Assembly (NCBI GenBank): GCA_950295325.1
Contig: OX485809.1
Span: 23,312,001-23,376,000, forward strand
Length of the DNA: 64,000 nucleotides
Direction: 5' to 3'
Source: Polytrichum commune
Taxonomy: Eukaryota; Streptophyta; Polytrichopsida; Polytrichales; Polytrichaceae
The first letter of the stretch is position 1; each line of letters opens with the position of its first letter. The translations under genes and the position numbers were made by a program. This document shows positions 46,364-56,843 of the stretch, piece by piece. The notes under the pieces are model-generated. The model was given only the letters and a program-made list of their open reading frames with translations, made no database searches and was not told the DNA's origin.

Positions 46364-48154
46364 AAACTTCTACAATGTCACCCTAATGCATCATATACAT
46401 ATTAAATGATGATATTGATCTACTTTAATTCAAACATTACGGTATGGCATTAACCAATATGTAGACAAAAGAAGTCTAAACATTGTGTAACGCCTTATGG
46501 TAAGAGTCACTAAATACAATAGTTAAAGTGGTTATGAAGATCCTCGCAAGGGGAATTATTAATTTTGAAATCAAATTATGTCATGACAAAGTTCATTTAT
46601 TGTTCCAAATCTGAATTTGCAACAATGCAAGTGACAAGAGCTTTTATATATAATATGTTGTCATCCCTAAACCCTAAACCCTACAATATTGTCCTCTTCT
46701 CTCGCATGCAAGTGTGGCAATGACGAATGTATGTGGACGTCGATAAGGGGATACTAACTACCAATGTCGCTTTTTAGTTCAATATTTCCATGCTAATTGA
46801 ATCCATCCTCAAGTTCACTTCAAGCTTACTAATGTGTGTGAACAAAACATCCAAAGTTGAACCCTAAACCCTTATAACATCCACAACATGAAATTATACG
46901 TATTGACTAAACCATACACCAATTAGTATATCATGTTTAGACGTTCCAAATAACATATTCACATGATCAAGATTGTGGTCACTATAACCTTCCTATTAGA
47001 CTCTTCTTAATATATAAACAACATTTCTTATATCTTTCTCCATTATCTAATATACGTGGAGGGAACAATGAACAACAACACGATTGCTTGCATGGCTTCA
47101 TTTGATGTTGTGCTTAACCGATTTACGTTTATATCACATTCCATATATTAAATACATCACGAACCATAGTTTATTGGCGACTATGTGATTCATCAAAGGG
47201 AGCAAAACATCCAAAGTTAGACCCCTAAGTCCTAATAACATCCACAACATGAAATGCTATTTGAATAAACACAAGACCAATTAGTATATCACGTTTAAAC
47301 GTCCCAAATAACAACTTAACATACTCAACATCATCTTTACTATAACCTTCCTATAAGACTCTTCTCACCAGTAAGTCAATGTTGTACGTTAATATTGGAT
47401 AGATTAATATGTTATAACCATGACTCCTAAACCCTAAACCCTAAACCCTAAACCCCAAATCTTGTAGTTGTTCAGTGCTACCTCCATATACAAACAACAT
47501 CAAGTTTGTCTTGCGCCATTATCTAATATACTTGGAGCGAACCTTCAATAACAACATGATTGCTTGAAGGGCTTCATATGATGTTGTGGTTCTCCGATTT
47601 GCTTTTATATCACATTCCAAGTACATATATCACGATCCATGATTTATTGGCGACTATGTGATTCATCAAAGTGAATATCTAGGGGATACCCTATAAAACT
47701 TGAGCATGTTAGCATTTTGAAATAAAGATCATGCAATTCCAAACCCTCACAATATGCACTTGGGGAAGGTATTCATTTAGGCTCCACATTCAAATATCCT
47801 CAATTTCCGAATTTCATGTTGGGGGGTGGGGATTGTCTTTTTTATTCATTGCATATTGTGTGAGTTGTTGGCATCAATGGTAAAGTCTATTGTATTTGGC
47901 ACGTAATTGTATTTTTTTTATAACGTGCTCAAACAAACGAGAAACCAATGACTTCAACTTGTTTGGAAAATTTAGTTAATGGTGTCATGTAAGTAGGAAT
48001 TAAGTATTAGTGTTAGCATAAAGTTGCGTTGTAAAGATGTATTAGTTGTATAAATGGTTTAGTTTTTTAGAATACCTCATTTGATGTATACCTTAGGCTA
48101 CTCCAAAGTCTATTCAAAATTGTACTACCCACTAAGGGTTTACTCCTTAGAGGG
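46364..48154. repeat. Degenerate direct repeats with interstitial telomeric motifs
   Basis: Segments of 46235-46310 and 46660-46735 share CTCGCATG(G/C)AAGTGTGGCAA. Segments of 46848-47165 and 47205-47660 share AAAACATCCAAAGTT, ATAACATCCACAACATGAAA, CATTATCTAATATAC and ATTTATTGGCGACTATGTGA. A CCCTAAA run (four units) lies at 47427-47456, with single copies elsewhere. No coding frame. Confidence 0.6.
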
Positions 48155-49036
48155 ATGGGAGTTAGGGTTCCCCGTAACCCTATTCCCGTTGCTGCCCTAA
48201 TCACGTTGGCACCCTATTCGCGCGGTTGGGGGCCAATTCCCGAGGGTAACAAAACCCCAGCCGCCAAGCATTCTCCTCCTTTCTCTCTCTCTCTCCCGCC
48301 AACCTTTCGCTCCGCGCCTCTTGTGGAAGCGCCGCCTCTCCTGAAGCGCCGTGGCGATTCAGGGTGGCGCTTTTCTTTACATTCCTTCTCCACCCTTTTT
48401 TCTTCTCCTTCCCTCCCTTCTCTTGCTGTAGCGGGAGATTGCACTAGTGTTGCAATATATAGCATTGTTGAAGTGTTTTCCAGATTGTTGAAGGGTTTTC
48501 CAACATTCTGTGTGAGCTTTAGGCAGTGCTTGCGAGAGTTCGAAGTGCGGATGAGTGCATGTGAGTGCTTGTGAGTGCATGTGAGTGCTTGTGAGTACAT
48601 GTGAGTGCTTGTGAGTGCATGTGAGTGCTTGTGAGTGCATGTGAGGGCTTGTGAGTGCATATGAGTGCTTATGAGTGCATGTGAGTGCTTGTGAGTGGTT
48701 GTCAGATTAGGAAGTTCTATAAGAGATACAAAAGTGATACAAAAGTGCTTTCAGAGATTTAGTTATTGTTTTGAGAGATTTAGTTGTTGTTTTAACAGAC
48801 TCAGTTGTTGTTTGAGAGTTACAATTGTTGTTTGAGTGATTCTGAAGAGACTCAGGAGTTGTGTGAGAGATTGTGGGTTTATTGAGAGATTCAAGAAAGG
48901 TTTGAAATCTTTGGTAGTTGTTTGTGAGTTTTAGCGTGTCTGCGAATAGGAATTCACTGATTCTGTCTTAGTCGAAGAAGAGCACTTGTTCAAAAGCAAC
49001 CATCTGCAACGACTACAACAGAAACCCTCAACAAAG
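48155..49036 (+). promoter_or_regulatory. Putative promoter and non-coding first exon of the ParB/methylase-like gene
   Basis: GC rises here, with a CT-rich tract (48279-48299) of a kind common in plant 5' leaders. A minisatellite of alternating GTGAGTGCAT and GTGAGTGCTT decamers runs from 48548 to 48699, and TTGTTTGAGAG-type words follow. The stretch ends at a good donor (ACAAAG|GTATTG, 49036). The next acceptor (TTTCTTTGCAG) is immediately followed by ATG at 49547. I therefore infer a 5' UTR exon spliced over an intron that holds family A palindromes. The small frames here are not convincing proteins. Confidence 0.4.
48548..48699 (+). repeat. 10/20 bp minisatellite
   Basis: About 15 decamers alternating GTGAGTGCAT and GTGAGTGCTT, with occasional substitutions. 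Confidence 0.9.
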
Positions 49037-49156
49037 GTATTGTTTTTCAAGGGGTTCCAATATGTGTTTCTTAATTGACAGTGTTGTAGCATACACAATG
49101 CATAAGCATTGTATATGCTACATGCCAAGTTTAAAAAACTATATTAAAATAGAACA

Positions 49157-49520
49157 GTTTGGGGAGACGACCCAAACACAGCCTATAGTTTGGGTCGATC
49201 GACCCAAACAGCACGATGTGCTTTGGGTCCCTAAACCCTAAACACAGCCTATAGTTTGGGTCGATCGACCCAAAGCACATCTTGCTGTTTGGGTCGGTCG
49301 ACCCAAACGCAACCTCTACAGTATAAACTTTTCAAGAAATCCTTGATGACAATATAAAACGCAAATCCACCCAAGATAACGAAATACCATATAAACATAT
49401 AAATGAAGTTCTAAAATAACAAGACACAATCCAAAAATAAATGCGTTGATGCATTACATTTCCCTTCCATCACGTGACATCTAATCTATTGTGAAGAAGT
49501 TTGGGTCGAACGACCGAAAC
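49157..49520. repeat. Family A palindromes in intron 1
   Basis: Copies at 49157-49177 (degenerate), 49188-49209 (AT centre), 49254-49275 (AT), 49287-49308 (GT) and 49499-49520 (AA centre, right arm eroded). All are within the inferred 5' UTR intron 49037-49546. Confidence 0.9.
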
Positions 49521-49546
49521 TAACATCCTTGCTTCTTTCTTTGCAG

Positions 49547-52500
49547 ATGGCCCCAAAGAAAAGACCAGGAGAAAGGTGGTTCATGCTTGCGCCAGACGTG
49601 TTATGGCAGGAGCACGAAACACCTCAGGATGACTCATATGTCCCTAAGGACGGGCTTGTCCTCGCCTGGTCAATTCAAGTAGTAAAAACCTCCATTTACA
49701 AACTGATATTCGTTGTCAAAGTAGGGACCGTGGAAAAACATACCTGGGCGACTCTTACAGGATGGGAGGTGGCGTCGGTCCAGTCTTTTGGAGACTACGC
49801 AGACGTCATCCTTGAGAACAACGCTGTGCAGAATGCTCATATGTTTCTGCACCAGTTCGTCGAACCCTTTGACGCTACATATGCAAGGGAGTCATGTGTC
49901 GAACCTGATGTAATCAAACCCGAGACAATTTTCATCGATGCCAGTACATCGAACACAAAGGTCTCGAGCCGGTTTACGAAACTAAAGCATGCAATCAGCG
50001 TGCTCAACAAAGCCCTGCAGAGCAAAACGAAGTCTCAGCAAGCCGTCAGGCGGAAGGTACCCACTGAGGAAGGTGCAGGGTCGTCAAGGCCTCAATCAGT
50101 GAGGATGCCGCAACCAGTCCCGGCTAGCTCAAGACGAACCACTCCATCGGAGACACCGGCGGATAGCCAGACTCCTACGCCTTCTGGCAGCCGCCAAACA
50201 ACTCCCTCCAAGAGGGCGAGAGAGTCATCTGTGATGACTGACGAGCCAGTCTCTCCAGAATTGCGCATGCCGAAGCCAGGGCAGGAAGTGGATGCAGGGG
50301 AGATCCAAAAAATCGTGAACAATTTCACGACCAAGTGCTCCCATTGCTTTTTCATGGGCAGGGATTTCAAATTCGACGTGAACATCAGTCAGTGTCATCT
50401 CGCGCCACCAGAAAAATGTGTCCGAGCAAAAGAAGACGCCTACGTCGATTGGATAATCGCGCAGATCGTTAGCGAACAATTCAAAGACGACAGGCAAACC
50501 ATTGTAGTGATGCCCCAGGGACTGAAGAAAATGCCTACCCCTGAAATGTGGGCGACAATTCAGAAAGGCGATTTTTGGCTCATAGACGGCCAACACAGCG
50601 TTGAGGCTTCCAAGAAAATCCAACTGATGACTGAATGGGACGATCCCAACCATCAGAAGGAGAAGTTGAAGGTGTGGAAGGCACTGGTGGTGTGGTCTGA
50701 CTGAGCGACATCTCCCGTTACTTTAACATGGGGAATAAGAAAAGGGCCTACCAAGCTTCCTGGATAAGGAATATCATGGCCTCGCGGGAGGTGTGGGAGT
50801 TCTATGGTAGGCCTCCCAAGGAGAGGGAGAATGCAAAGGACAAGAATCCCAAGTGGGAGGTGAGTATTGTTTGGGTCGATCGACCCAAACTCCTTTTGCA
50901 GCTTTATTTGTGTATTTTGGGTCGCTCGACCCAAACTCTTGTTGCAGTCATGTTTTTTAGTTTGGGTCGCTCGACCCAAAGTCTTGTTGCAGTCATGTTT
51001 TTTAGTTTGGGTCGCTCGACCCAAAGTCTTGTTGCAGTCATGTATTTTTTAGTTTGGGTCGATCGACCCAAACTCTTGTTGCAGTCATGTTTTTTTAGTT
51101 TGGGTCGATCGACCCAAACTCTTGGTGCAGACACTGGTCATGATATGTTTTGGAAATCACATGTTCATATCTAACATGCATTCAAATGATTGTTTTGATC
51201 ACATGCAGGACTTCAAATACCAAATGATAAATAAATTCTCCTCCATTGATAATGCTAGTCACAAACAGAAGAAATACAACGAGCTTAGAGGGGAGATTTA
51301 TTTAATAACAGCATCCGACTCCGTTTGGATGAAGTGGAAGAGTGTATTTGAGAAGCATGAGACGGGTGAGCTCATCGACCCGGACACAGGAATTTTCTTC
51401 AACCAAACCACGCGCTTCAAACAAATGAAGCCTCTCGTGAGAGAGTTCTTTAGAACTCTTCAAGGCCTTTCCGAGACGGAGATGGAGAAGGTGGCGGCGC
51501 ACATCCTGCATTTCACGCCCACGGCGAAAAGGTGCTGGGTGCACCCGAAGATTGTCTTCTTAAAGCCCAAATCCTTCGTCCCTTCATGCTACACCATGAA
51601 GGAATGGACTGAGAATAGGAAAAAAAAGACAACTATAGTGCAGGAGCTGCATAAATTGGTGCCGGAGAGGAATATTGTCGTGGACGGCGAGGTTCATGAG
51701 GCTAACTGGAGAGCATTCAAAGCTGAATATAAGTTCACCAGTGCCTCCATGGCGGCTCTAATAAGGGAAGCGGGGGATGACTTCTTGCGGGCCAAGATGG
51801 TGAAGGGTGGGAAGAACCGGGCGCTTCCGGATCACACAGCGCGTGCGTTCTCGAACTTCATCAAAGAGAAGAAGATTGTCCAGTTTGAAGGGGACGCTTA
51901 CTTCAACCTTGTCACCTTCGAGCCTTTGAAAATTCAGGGCTGGCCAGGTCAAGACGCCAGAATGGCGATAAGGACGAAAGCAGGGGGGCGTTTCCCATTC
52001 GGAATGATAGATTTCAGGAACATTCCTGGAAGCTCATTTGAGGGTACGATGAGCACACTGTTTTACGACCCCTTCCTATCTAAGTTCGTCGATTATGCGA
52101 GTCCTAAGTTCAGGGAGGTTGATGTCTGGCTATGGATAGTCGAGGATAGGAGGGCGGAGCAGGTGTACGACCTTGTCCGGAAATTGCAGCCGGAGTATGC
52201 AGTCTCCAAGTCTCACTACATCGCCGCACCGGCGGAGGGGGCCTACACGTCGTTGAAGGACAAGAAGACCAAGGTCGTCAACGTCCTGTGTTTGTACTTC
52301 GTGTACAAAGCGGAGTTGTTGAAGGTGCCGAACCACCCTATATCCCGGATGGACAAGCTCTTCCAAGTTCTAGATGGGTTAGGTTCCAGCAAATGCCTAT
52401 ACGACGAGGCCAAATACGCAAACTATCCTGCAGATGAGCTGCGGATGGAATTCTACATGCGGATGCTGAGGACGCTGACTAGGAGAGGGGACTGTATCTT

Positions 52501-54155
52501 CAACGTGTTCGGGGGCTCGAAACCCCTCTATGCTGCCATGGTAAGTTACATTCTTTAGCTCTTGCGCAGTTTGGGTCGGTCGACCCAAACTAAATATTGT
52601 TTTTGGTCTTGTTTTTTGTCTTGCAAATTCTAATTTCTATATAACTTGGATTGTGTAGATGTTGGGGTTGAACATCTACTCGTACATAGAGGATAGCGAT
52701 CTGCAATTTTACAGGACGCAGAAATCGCTGGCAAAGAAGATGGATATCCTCGATTGGATCCCGGGAAGCTACGTGGACGAGGTTGTTGAGGGGGGTGAGA
52801 ACCCTCTTGATAGGGCGAGGCGGATCAACCCGGAAGAAATTGCGATAAGGGCAACAACCCAATTACCCGAACCTCTAGTCGGGTTGCATCCGGGCAATCC
52901 GTCCCGTACAGGAGGTGGAGAGGTGGAAGAGGAGGAGGAAGAAGAAGAACACGGAGAGGAGGAAAAGGAGGGGGATGTGGAGGAAGGGGCAACAGGATTC
53001 ACGCAAGAATCTGAAGCCCCTCAGAGGAAGAAGGCTATGCGTGTGGCAACCCCGCAGAGTAAGATGATGCCCGTCCTTACGGTGGACGATGCGAGGGACA
53101 TGTACTCCAGGGACGCGACTGCCACGTTCCGGGAGAGGAGGAAGTTAAAGGGAAAGAAGCTCTATGGCGATTACGCATTGGAGGAGACCATTGCCATTAG
53201 CAGCGAGGACGACGACGACATTGAGCTCGCCAAACGGCTCAGATCGGATCCCCCCTCCCCGACAGCGTTCGCAGGCATGGTTAGGGTGAAACCCGAAGTC
53301 CTCACTGTGGAGGAAGCCAACGAGAAGATGCGTAGAGACGAGGAGCAGCGCGTCCGCCTGCAGAGGGCTGCCGCGGAAGAACCCTCCGTGCGGAACGAGG
53401 TTGCAGAGCTGAGGGCTCTCCTCTTGGAACAAGAAAGACTAAGGGCGATGGCCCAACCTCCATCCAGCGCCGACTTGATATCGCAAGTCATACAAGGGAT
53501 GTGGGCGCAAGGATTGGTGGTGGCTCCATCCAGCTCGTTTCCGCACTTGCCCCCCGGTTTCCCAGCGCAGAGCATCCCTCAGCACCCAGTGTCGCAAGGG
53601 TCATTCAGCTTCCAGCACATGATGCGGCCGCCCCATGTTCCGTACGCGCCGGTCCAACAAGTGGACGATCCCAACATCTGGCGCGTATCTGGAGCCTCCT
53701 CCCCGTTGGGCCCTCCACCACTACGACCCCCCATAGTGATGGCGCCCCCTCACCAGCCGGACGATCCCAGGATGTTTGGGTCGACCGACCCAAACCCACC
53801 CTCGACTGTAGTGCCCCAAGGCGCCTCCCCCGATGTAGGACAGTTTGGGTCGCCCGACCCAAACCCCGGAGCAGCTCAGTCCTCCCTTGACGAACTTGTG
53901 TCTCAAAGAGACACAACCATGTTAGATGTTGAAGGCCTCCAAGGGCCTGGTGATACCTCTAATCCTAACCAAATCGATGAACCCATGCATGATGCATATG
54001 CGGAGATTGGTTTAGGACAAGGGCCTGATGCTCAACCTTTGCAGGACAAGGTCCCTGACGTAGGCGGAGAAGGCGGTGGCGAGAGAGGTGGGGCACCGGG
54101 GACGGTGGAGGCATCCACATCGTCGAGACATGACCAGGGCGAGGTAACACACTGA
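49547..54155 (+). CDS. ParB-like domain joined to N4/N6 DNA methylase-like region
   Basis: Three coding exons joined in phase 0: 49547-50859, 51209-52540, 52659-54143/54155. The start ATG directly follows an acceptor. Exon 1 ends with a ParB/Srx-like segment: GDFWLIDGQHSVEASKKIQ (about residues 344-362), then, after a one-base frameshift near 50700, DISRYFNMGNKKRAYQASW, resembling the NKxA region after ParB domains in phage methylases. Exon 2 contains LFYDPF, WLWIVEDRR and ends RRGDCIFNVFGGSKPLYAAM; exon 3 begins MLGLNIYSYIEDSDLQFY. This junction resembles motif I of beta-class N4/N6 methylases (DPFxGSGTxxxAA...GxExDxxY), although Asp-Pro is replaced and no DPPY is visible, so catalysis is doubtful. 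The rest of exon 3 is acidic, coiled and Pro-rich. The frameshift may be a mutation or an assembly error. Confidence 0.6.
50869..51118 (+). repeat. Family A palindrome array in intron 2
   Basis: Six copies (20 bp cores) at 50870, 50916, 50961, 51006, 51053 and 51099, with centres AT, CT, CT, CT, AT, AT. From the second copy the unit is 45-47 bp: TCTTGTTGCAGTCATG, T-run, AG and the palindrome. The array fills most of intron 50860-51208. Confidence 0.95.
52569..52590. repeat. Family A palindrome in intron 3
   Basis: One perfect copy with GT centre inside the 118 bp intron 52541-52658. Confidence 0.95.
53774..53864 (+). repeat. Two family A palindromes inside coding sequence
   Basis: 53774-53795 (AC centre) is translated as FGSTDPN and 53843-53864 (CC centre) as FGSPDPN, both in the open frame of exon 52659-54143. 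This is the only place where the repeat lies in an exon. Confidence 0.9.
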
Positions 54156-54174
54156 GCCCTCCCAGTTTGGGTCG

Positions 54175-54196
54175 ACCGACCCAAACCTCCTTGGTC
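54175..54196. repeat. Family A palindrome after exon 3
   Basis: Perfect copy with AC centre, just 3' of the donor-like GAG|GTAACA at 54143 and of the in-frame stop at 54155. It lies in a probable intron 54144-54606. Confidence 0.95.
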
Positions 54197-54606
54197 ATTG
54201 TCTTGTTGGCGTGGTCTTGTCCCCCCTAGCTATGAGGAACTACACCCCCCCGACGCACCCAACAACGTGCTCCCCCCGCGATCCCCTTCGTCTCACCTCA
54301 CTCGACTACGCTCAACCTTGGCGGCGCGCAACCAATTTTGTAGATGTACAATTAGGATAGTGTGAATGCCCTCGTTCACCGCCCCCCCCCCCCTCTCAAA
54401 TTGTACATAGAGATTTGTAACAATAAAATTATTATTTTTGGCGCCCATATGTTAGCATCCGTGTCCCAATGTATGTTGTTCCCCTTGTATGTTTTTGTTG
54501 CCACCAATGGTCCAATTCTTCTTGTGTTTGCACAAAATTTCCGTTCTGCTTGAATTAAACATAGCATAACATAGTCCTCGCCGCCTTCTCTCGCTCGTCG
54601 CCGCAG

Positions 54607-55419
54607 GGATCGGAGCATAGCGTCGTGGCTCCCCACCGGTCCTCCCCGAGGAGCGTGGAGGACAGCGCGGTGGTCCCCCCGATTTTGCCCTCCCCGTCTC
54701 CGCCGCCCAAGACACGGTTCCTGGTGCTAGACCTCAACGGGGTCCTCGTCCAGTGCGTGCACTGTCCCAAGGTCCCCACGGTGCCTTTCTGCAAGCCCGA
54801 GGACGGGAACTACGATGGTCCCCCCGCGTACATCAAAAGCAAGCTAGTGTACCTCCGCCCGTGGCTTCGGCGCTTCCTGCAGGTCGCCCTATCCAAATGG
54901 TGGGTGATCGTGTGGAGCTCCATGAAGTCCGAGAACACCCAGGCCGTCGTGGAGTTCATCTTCAAGGGACTCCAACCCCCGTGCTTGGTCCTAGGACAGG
55001 ATTCTTGTAGAACGTTATACACCCCCGAGGGCAGGGTTGTGAAAAAGCCCAACAACCCCGCCGTAAACCAATTTCTTAAGGTCTTGAAGCCAGTCGTATG
55101 GGACCAGCGTCCGACCATGGTCGGCTGTCCCTACGACGTTCGCCCCACCCGTGACAACACGTTGATGGTGGACGACAGCGCTTCCAAGAACATTTTGAAC
55201 CCGACCTCGAACTTCATAGTTTGCCCCACGTGGACGGTCGAGAAGGTCCGAGACCGCTTTTTGTTAGACCTACTTAAGTACATTCAAACGCTCGTGGGGA
55301 GCGGACTACCCGTGCCCCGGTTCCTTAGTTGTAATCCGATAGGCGAAAGATACATGGATCCGAAGGACTATATGTACAGAGAGTTGTACGCTCACGCGAA
55401 ATATAATAAACTCATTTGA
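54607..55419 (+). CDS. FCP1/NIF-type HAD phosphatase domain exon
   Basis: About 270 codons. The frame has no ATG between the upstream stop (54562) and the domain, but an acceptor (CTCGTCGCCGCAG) precedes 54607 in phase 0. It is therefore an internal or 3'-terminal exon, possibly continuing the exon ending at 54143. HAD motifs are visible: FLVLDLNGVLVQ (nucleophile Asp; the second Asp of DxDxT is Asn), WWVIVWSSMKSEN (motif II), and NTLMVDDSASKNILNP (motif III DD). This is the FCP1 homology / NLI-interacting-factor fold of C-terminal-domain phosphatases. The Asn substitution is known in a plant subgroup and may reduce activity. The stop is at 55417-55419. There is a high density of Pro before the domain. 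Confidence 0.7.
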   Translation, partial: GSEHSVVAPHRSSPRSVEDSAVVPPILPSPSPPPKTRFLVLDLNGVLVQCVHCPKVPTVPFCKPEDGNYDGPPAYIKSKLVYLRPWLRRFLQVALSKWWVIVWSSMKSENTQAVVEFIFKGLQPPCLVLGQDSCRTLYTPEGRVVKKPNNPAVNQFLKVLKPVVWDQRPTMVGCPYDVRPTRDNTLMVDDSASKNILNPTSNFIVCPTWTVEKVRDRFLLDLLKYIQTLVGSGLPVPRFLSCNPIGERYMDPKDYMYRELYAHAKYNKLI

Positions 55420-55538
55420 GATACTACATGGTGTGCCATTGTGTGTGATATAGTATGCCTCAATTGTATATCGATTTTCTCATGCTCCCCCCCTGCCCCC
55501 CTCCCCTTGGGTTTTGTTTGTTTTAATTTTCCCATCAG

Positions 55539-56327
55539 CGTTTGGAGCCCTCGATTGACATCGTCAGCGAATCAAACTTGGGGAGCTTCTTCTACGAGAC
55601 CGTCTACGATGCCGCGTCCACCATCGACTACTCCAAGGAGCCTATTGATGCCGGCGTCGTCGATAGCCCCCCACCCAAGCAAATCTTCCGGCCATCTCCG
55701 TCCCCGTCGCCGCTCAAGGGCATAAATCGCAAATGCGTCCGGACGTCCCCGTCTCGGCCCGGCGGCAGTAGTACACCTCAACGGCGGCTGCGGATGGACG
55801 CTCGGCCTACGAAGAGTGGCACCCTTCCTATTCCTTTGCGGGACGCATTGCCCCTCCTCGCCGACTCCGACGGGAACGCCCCCGGTGACAAGGTGAACCC
55901 CCCCCCCCCCAAAACATGGTTAACCGCGCATTACAATCATCCGGCACTTAAAAAATGAACGTGTGACACGTTTGGGTCTTCCTCCCTAAACTAACACGTG
56001 TGTTCTTGCATTCACACGTTGCAGGTTGCTCCCACCCGTAGACCTATGCGGGCTAGTGCGTCCGTCGAGTTGGAGCGTTTCTACTCCATGACCAGAAATG
56101 CAAGACAGTCCACTTCATCGTATTCGAATTCTTCGTCGTATAATTCGGGCGGCCGACGGAATCCAAAATGTGTTATTGATGGCGGTCACCCCAAGAATGG
56201 CTATAGTCGCGGGGCGGAGATTTTCAGGAATGTTGAAGCAATGCGAGCAAAAGAAGCCGCAGCAAAAGAAAAAGAGGCAAAAGAAAAAAAAGCAAAAGAA
56301 AAAGAGGTAGTCTCCGAGGCTAGATAG
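55539..56327 (+). CDS. Two-exon 3' part of an unidentified gene
   Basis: Exon 55539-55892 follows a strong polypyrimidine acceptor (TTTTAATTTTCCCATCAG) and reads RLEPSIDIVSESNLGSFFYE, then a Pro/Ser/Arg-rich stretch. It ends at donor GACAAG|GTGAAC. Exon 56025-56327 starts after CACACGTTGCAG and reads VAPTRRPMRASASVELERFY..., ending in an Ala/Lys/Glu-rich helix (AKEAAAKEKEAKEKKAKEKE). Both junctions are phase 0. No domain is recognised. It may belong to the same transcription unit as the phosphatase exon by alternative splicing, since that exon ends with a stop. A degenerate family A palindrome (55970-55991) lies in the intron. Confidence 0.45.
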
Positions 56328-56439
56328 GCCATAGTAGGCGTAGGGTTGTGAGCCATAGGCAAGAACATTTTGGGTCGCACTATCCAATGGATGTGTGGTG
56401 TTAGCATGCTATGCATTTTACATGCCATAATTTGTATGT

Positions 56440-56710
56440 TTTTTTTGCAATAATATAAGTGTCACATGATTTCCCCTTCAATATGGTCTAAGGTTTGGAT
56501 TGCCCTACCTAAACCATCACAAATATGAGTTTGGAATATTTTGTATGTTATATTATATTGGTTCACATATTTCCCCTTCAATATGATCTATGGTTTGGAT
56601 TGCGCTACCTAAACCATATTCATACAAGTTTTTGTGCGATAATATAAATGTTTTAAGATTTCCCCTTCAACTTGGCCTAAGGTTTGGATTGCCCACCCTA
56701 AACAATCCCA
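56440..56710 (+). repeat. Three tandem units of about 100 bp with a degenerate palindrome
   Basis: Each unit has ATTTCCCCTTCAA(C/T)(A/T)TG followed by GGTTTGGATTGC(C/G)C(T/A)(A)CCTAAACC, an imperfect inverted repeat whose outer bases GGTTTGG and CCTAAACC recall family A. It lies just upstream of the right terminus. Confidence 0.65.
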
Positions 56711-56843
56711 AATATGAGTTATTAATGGGGTTCTTGTTCTAAACACCCGCTTCAAAGTGTTCGCATCTTACAACTTTCTCCAATATGTGTTCCATTTATC
56801 CTTGTTCTTATTTATGTGATTATCTCAAAATGCCCAAAAAGTC

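Noticed and set aside
48214-48660. 148-codon - strand frame rich in HSQALTCTHK
   Set aside because: Repetitive translation of the decamer minisatellite.
50728-51174. 148-codon frame running into the intron array
   Set aside because: Only its first 44 codons are real coding sequence (end of the ParB-like exon); the rest is translated palindrome repeat after a good splice donor.
53501-53916. Overlapping frames on both strands in the Pro-rich exon
   Set aside because: Shadows of the exon 52659-54143.
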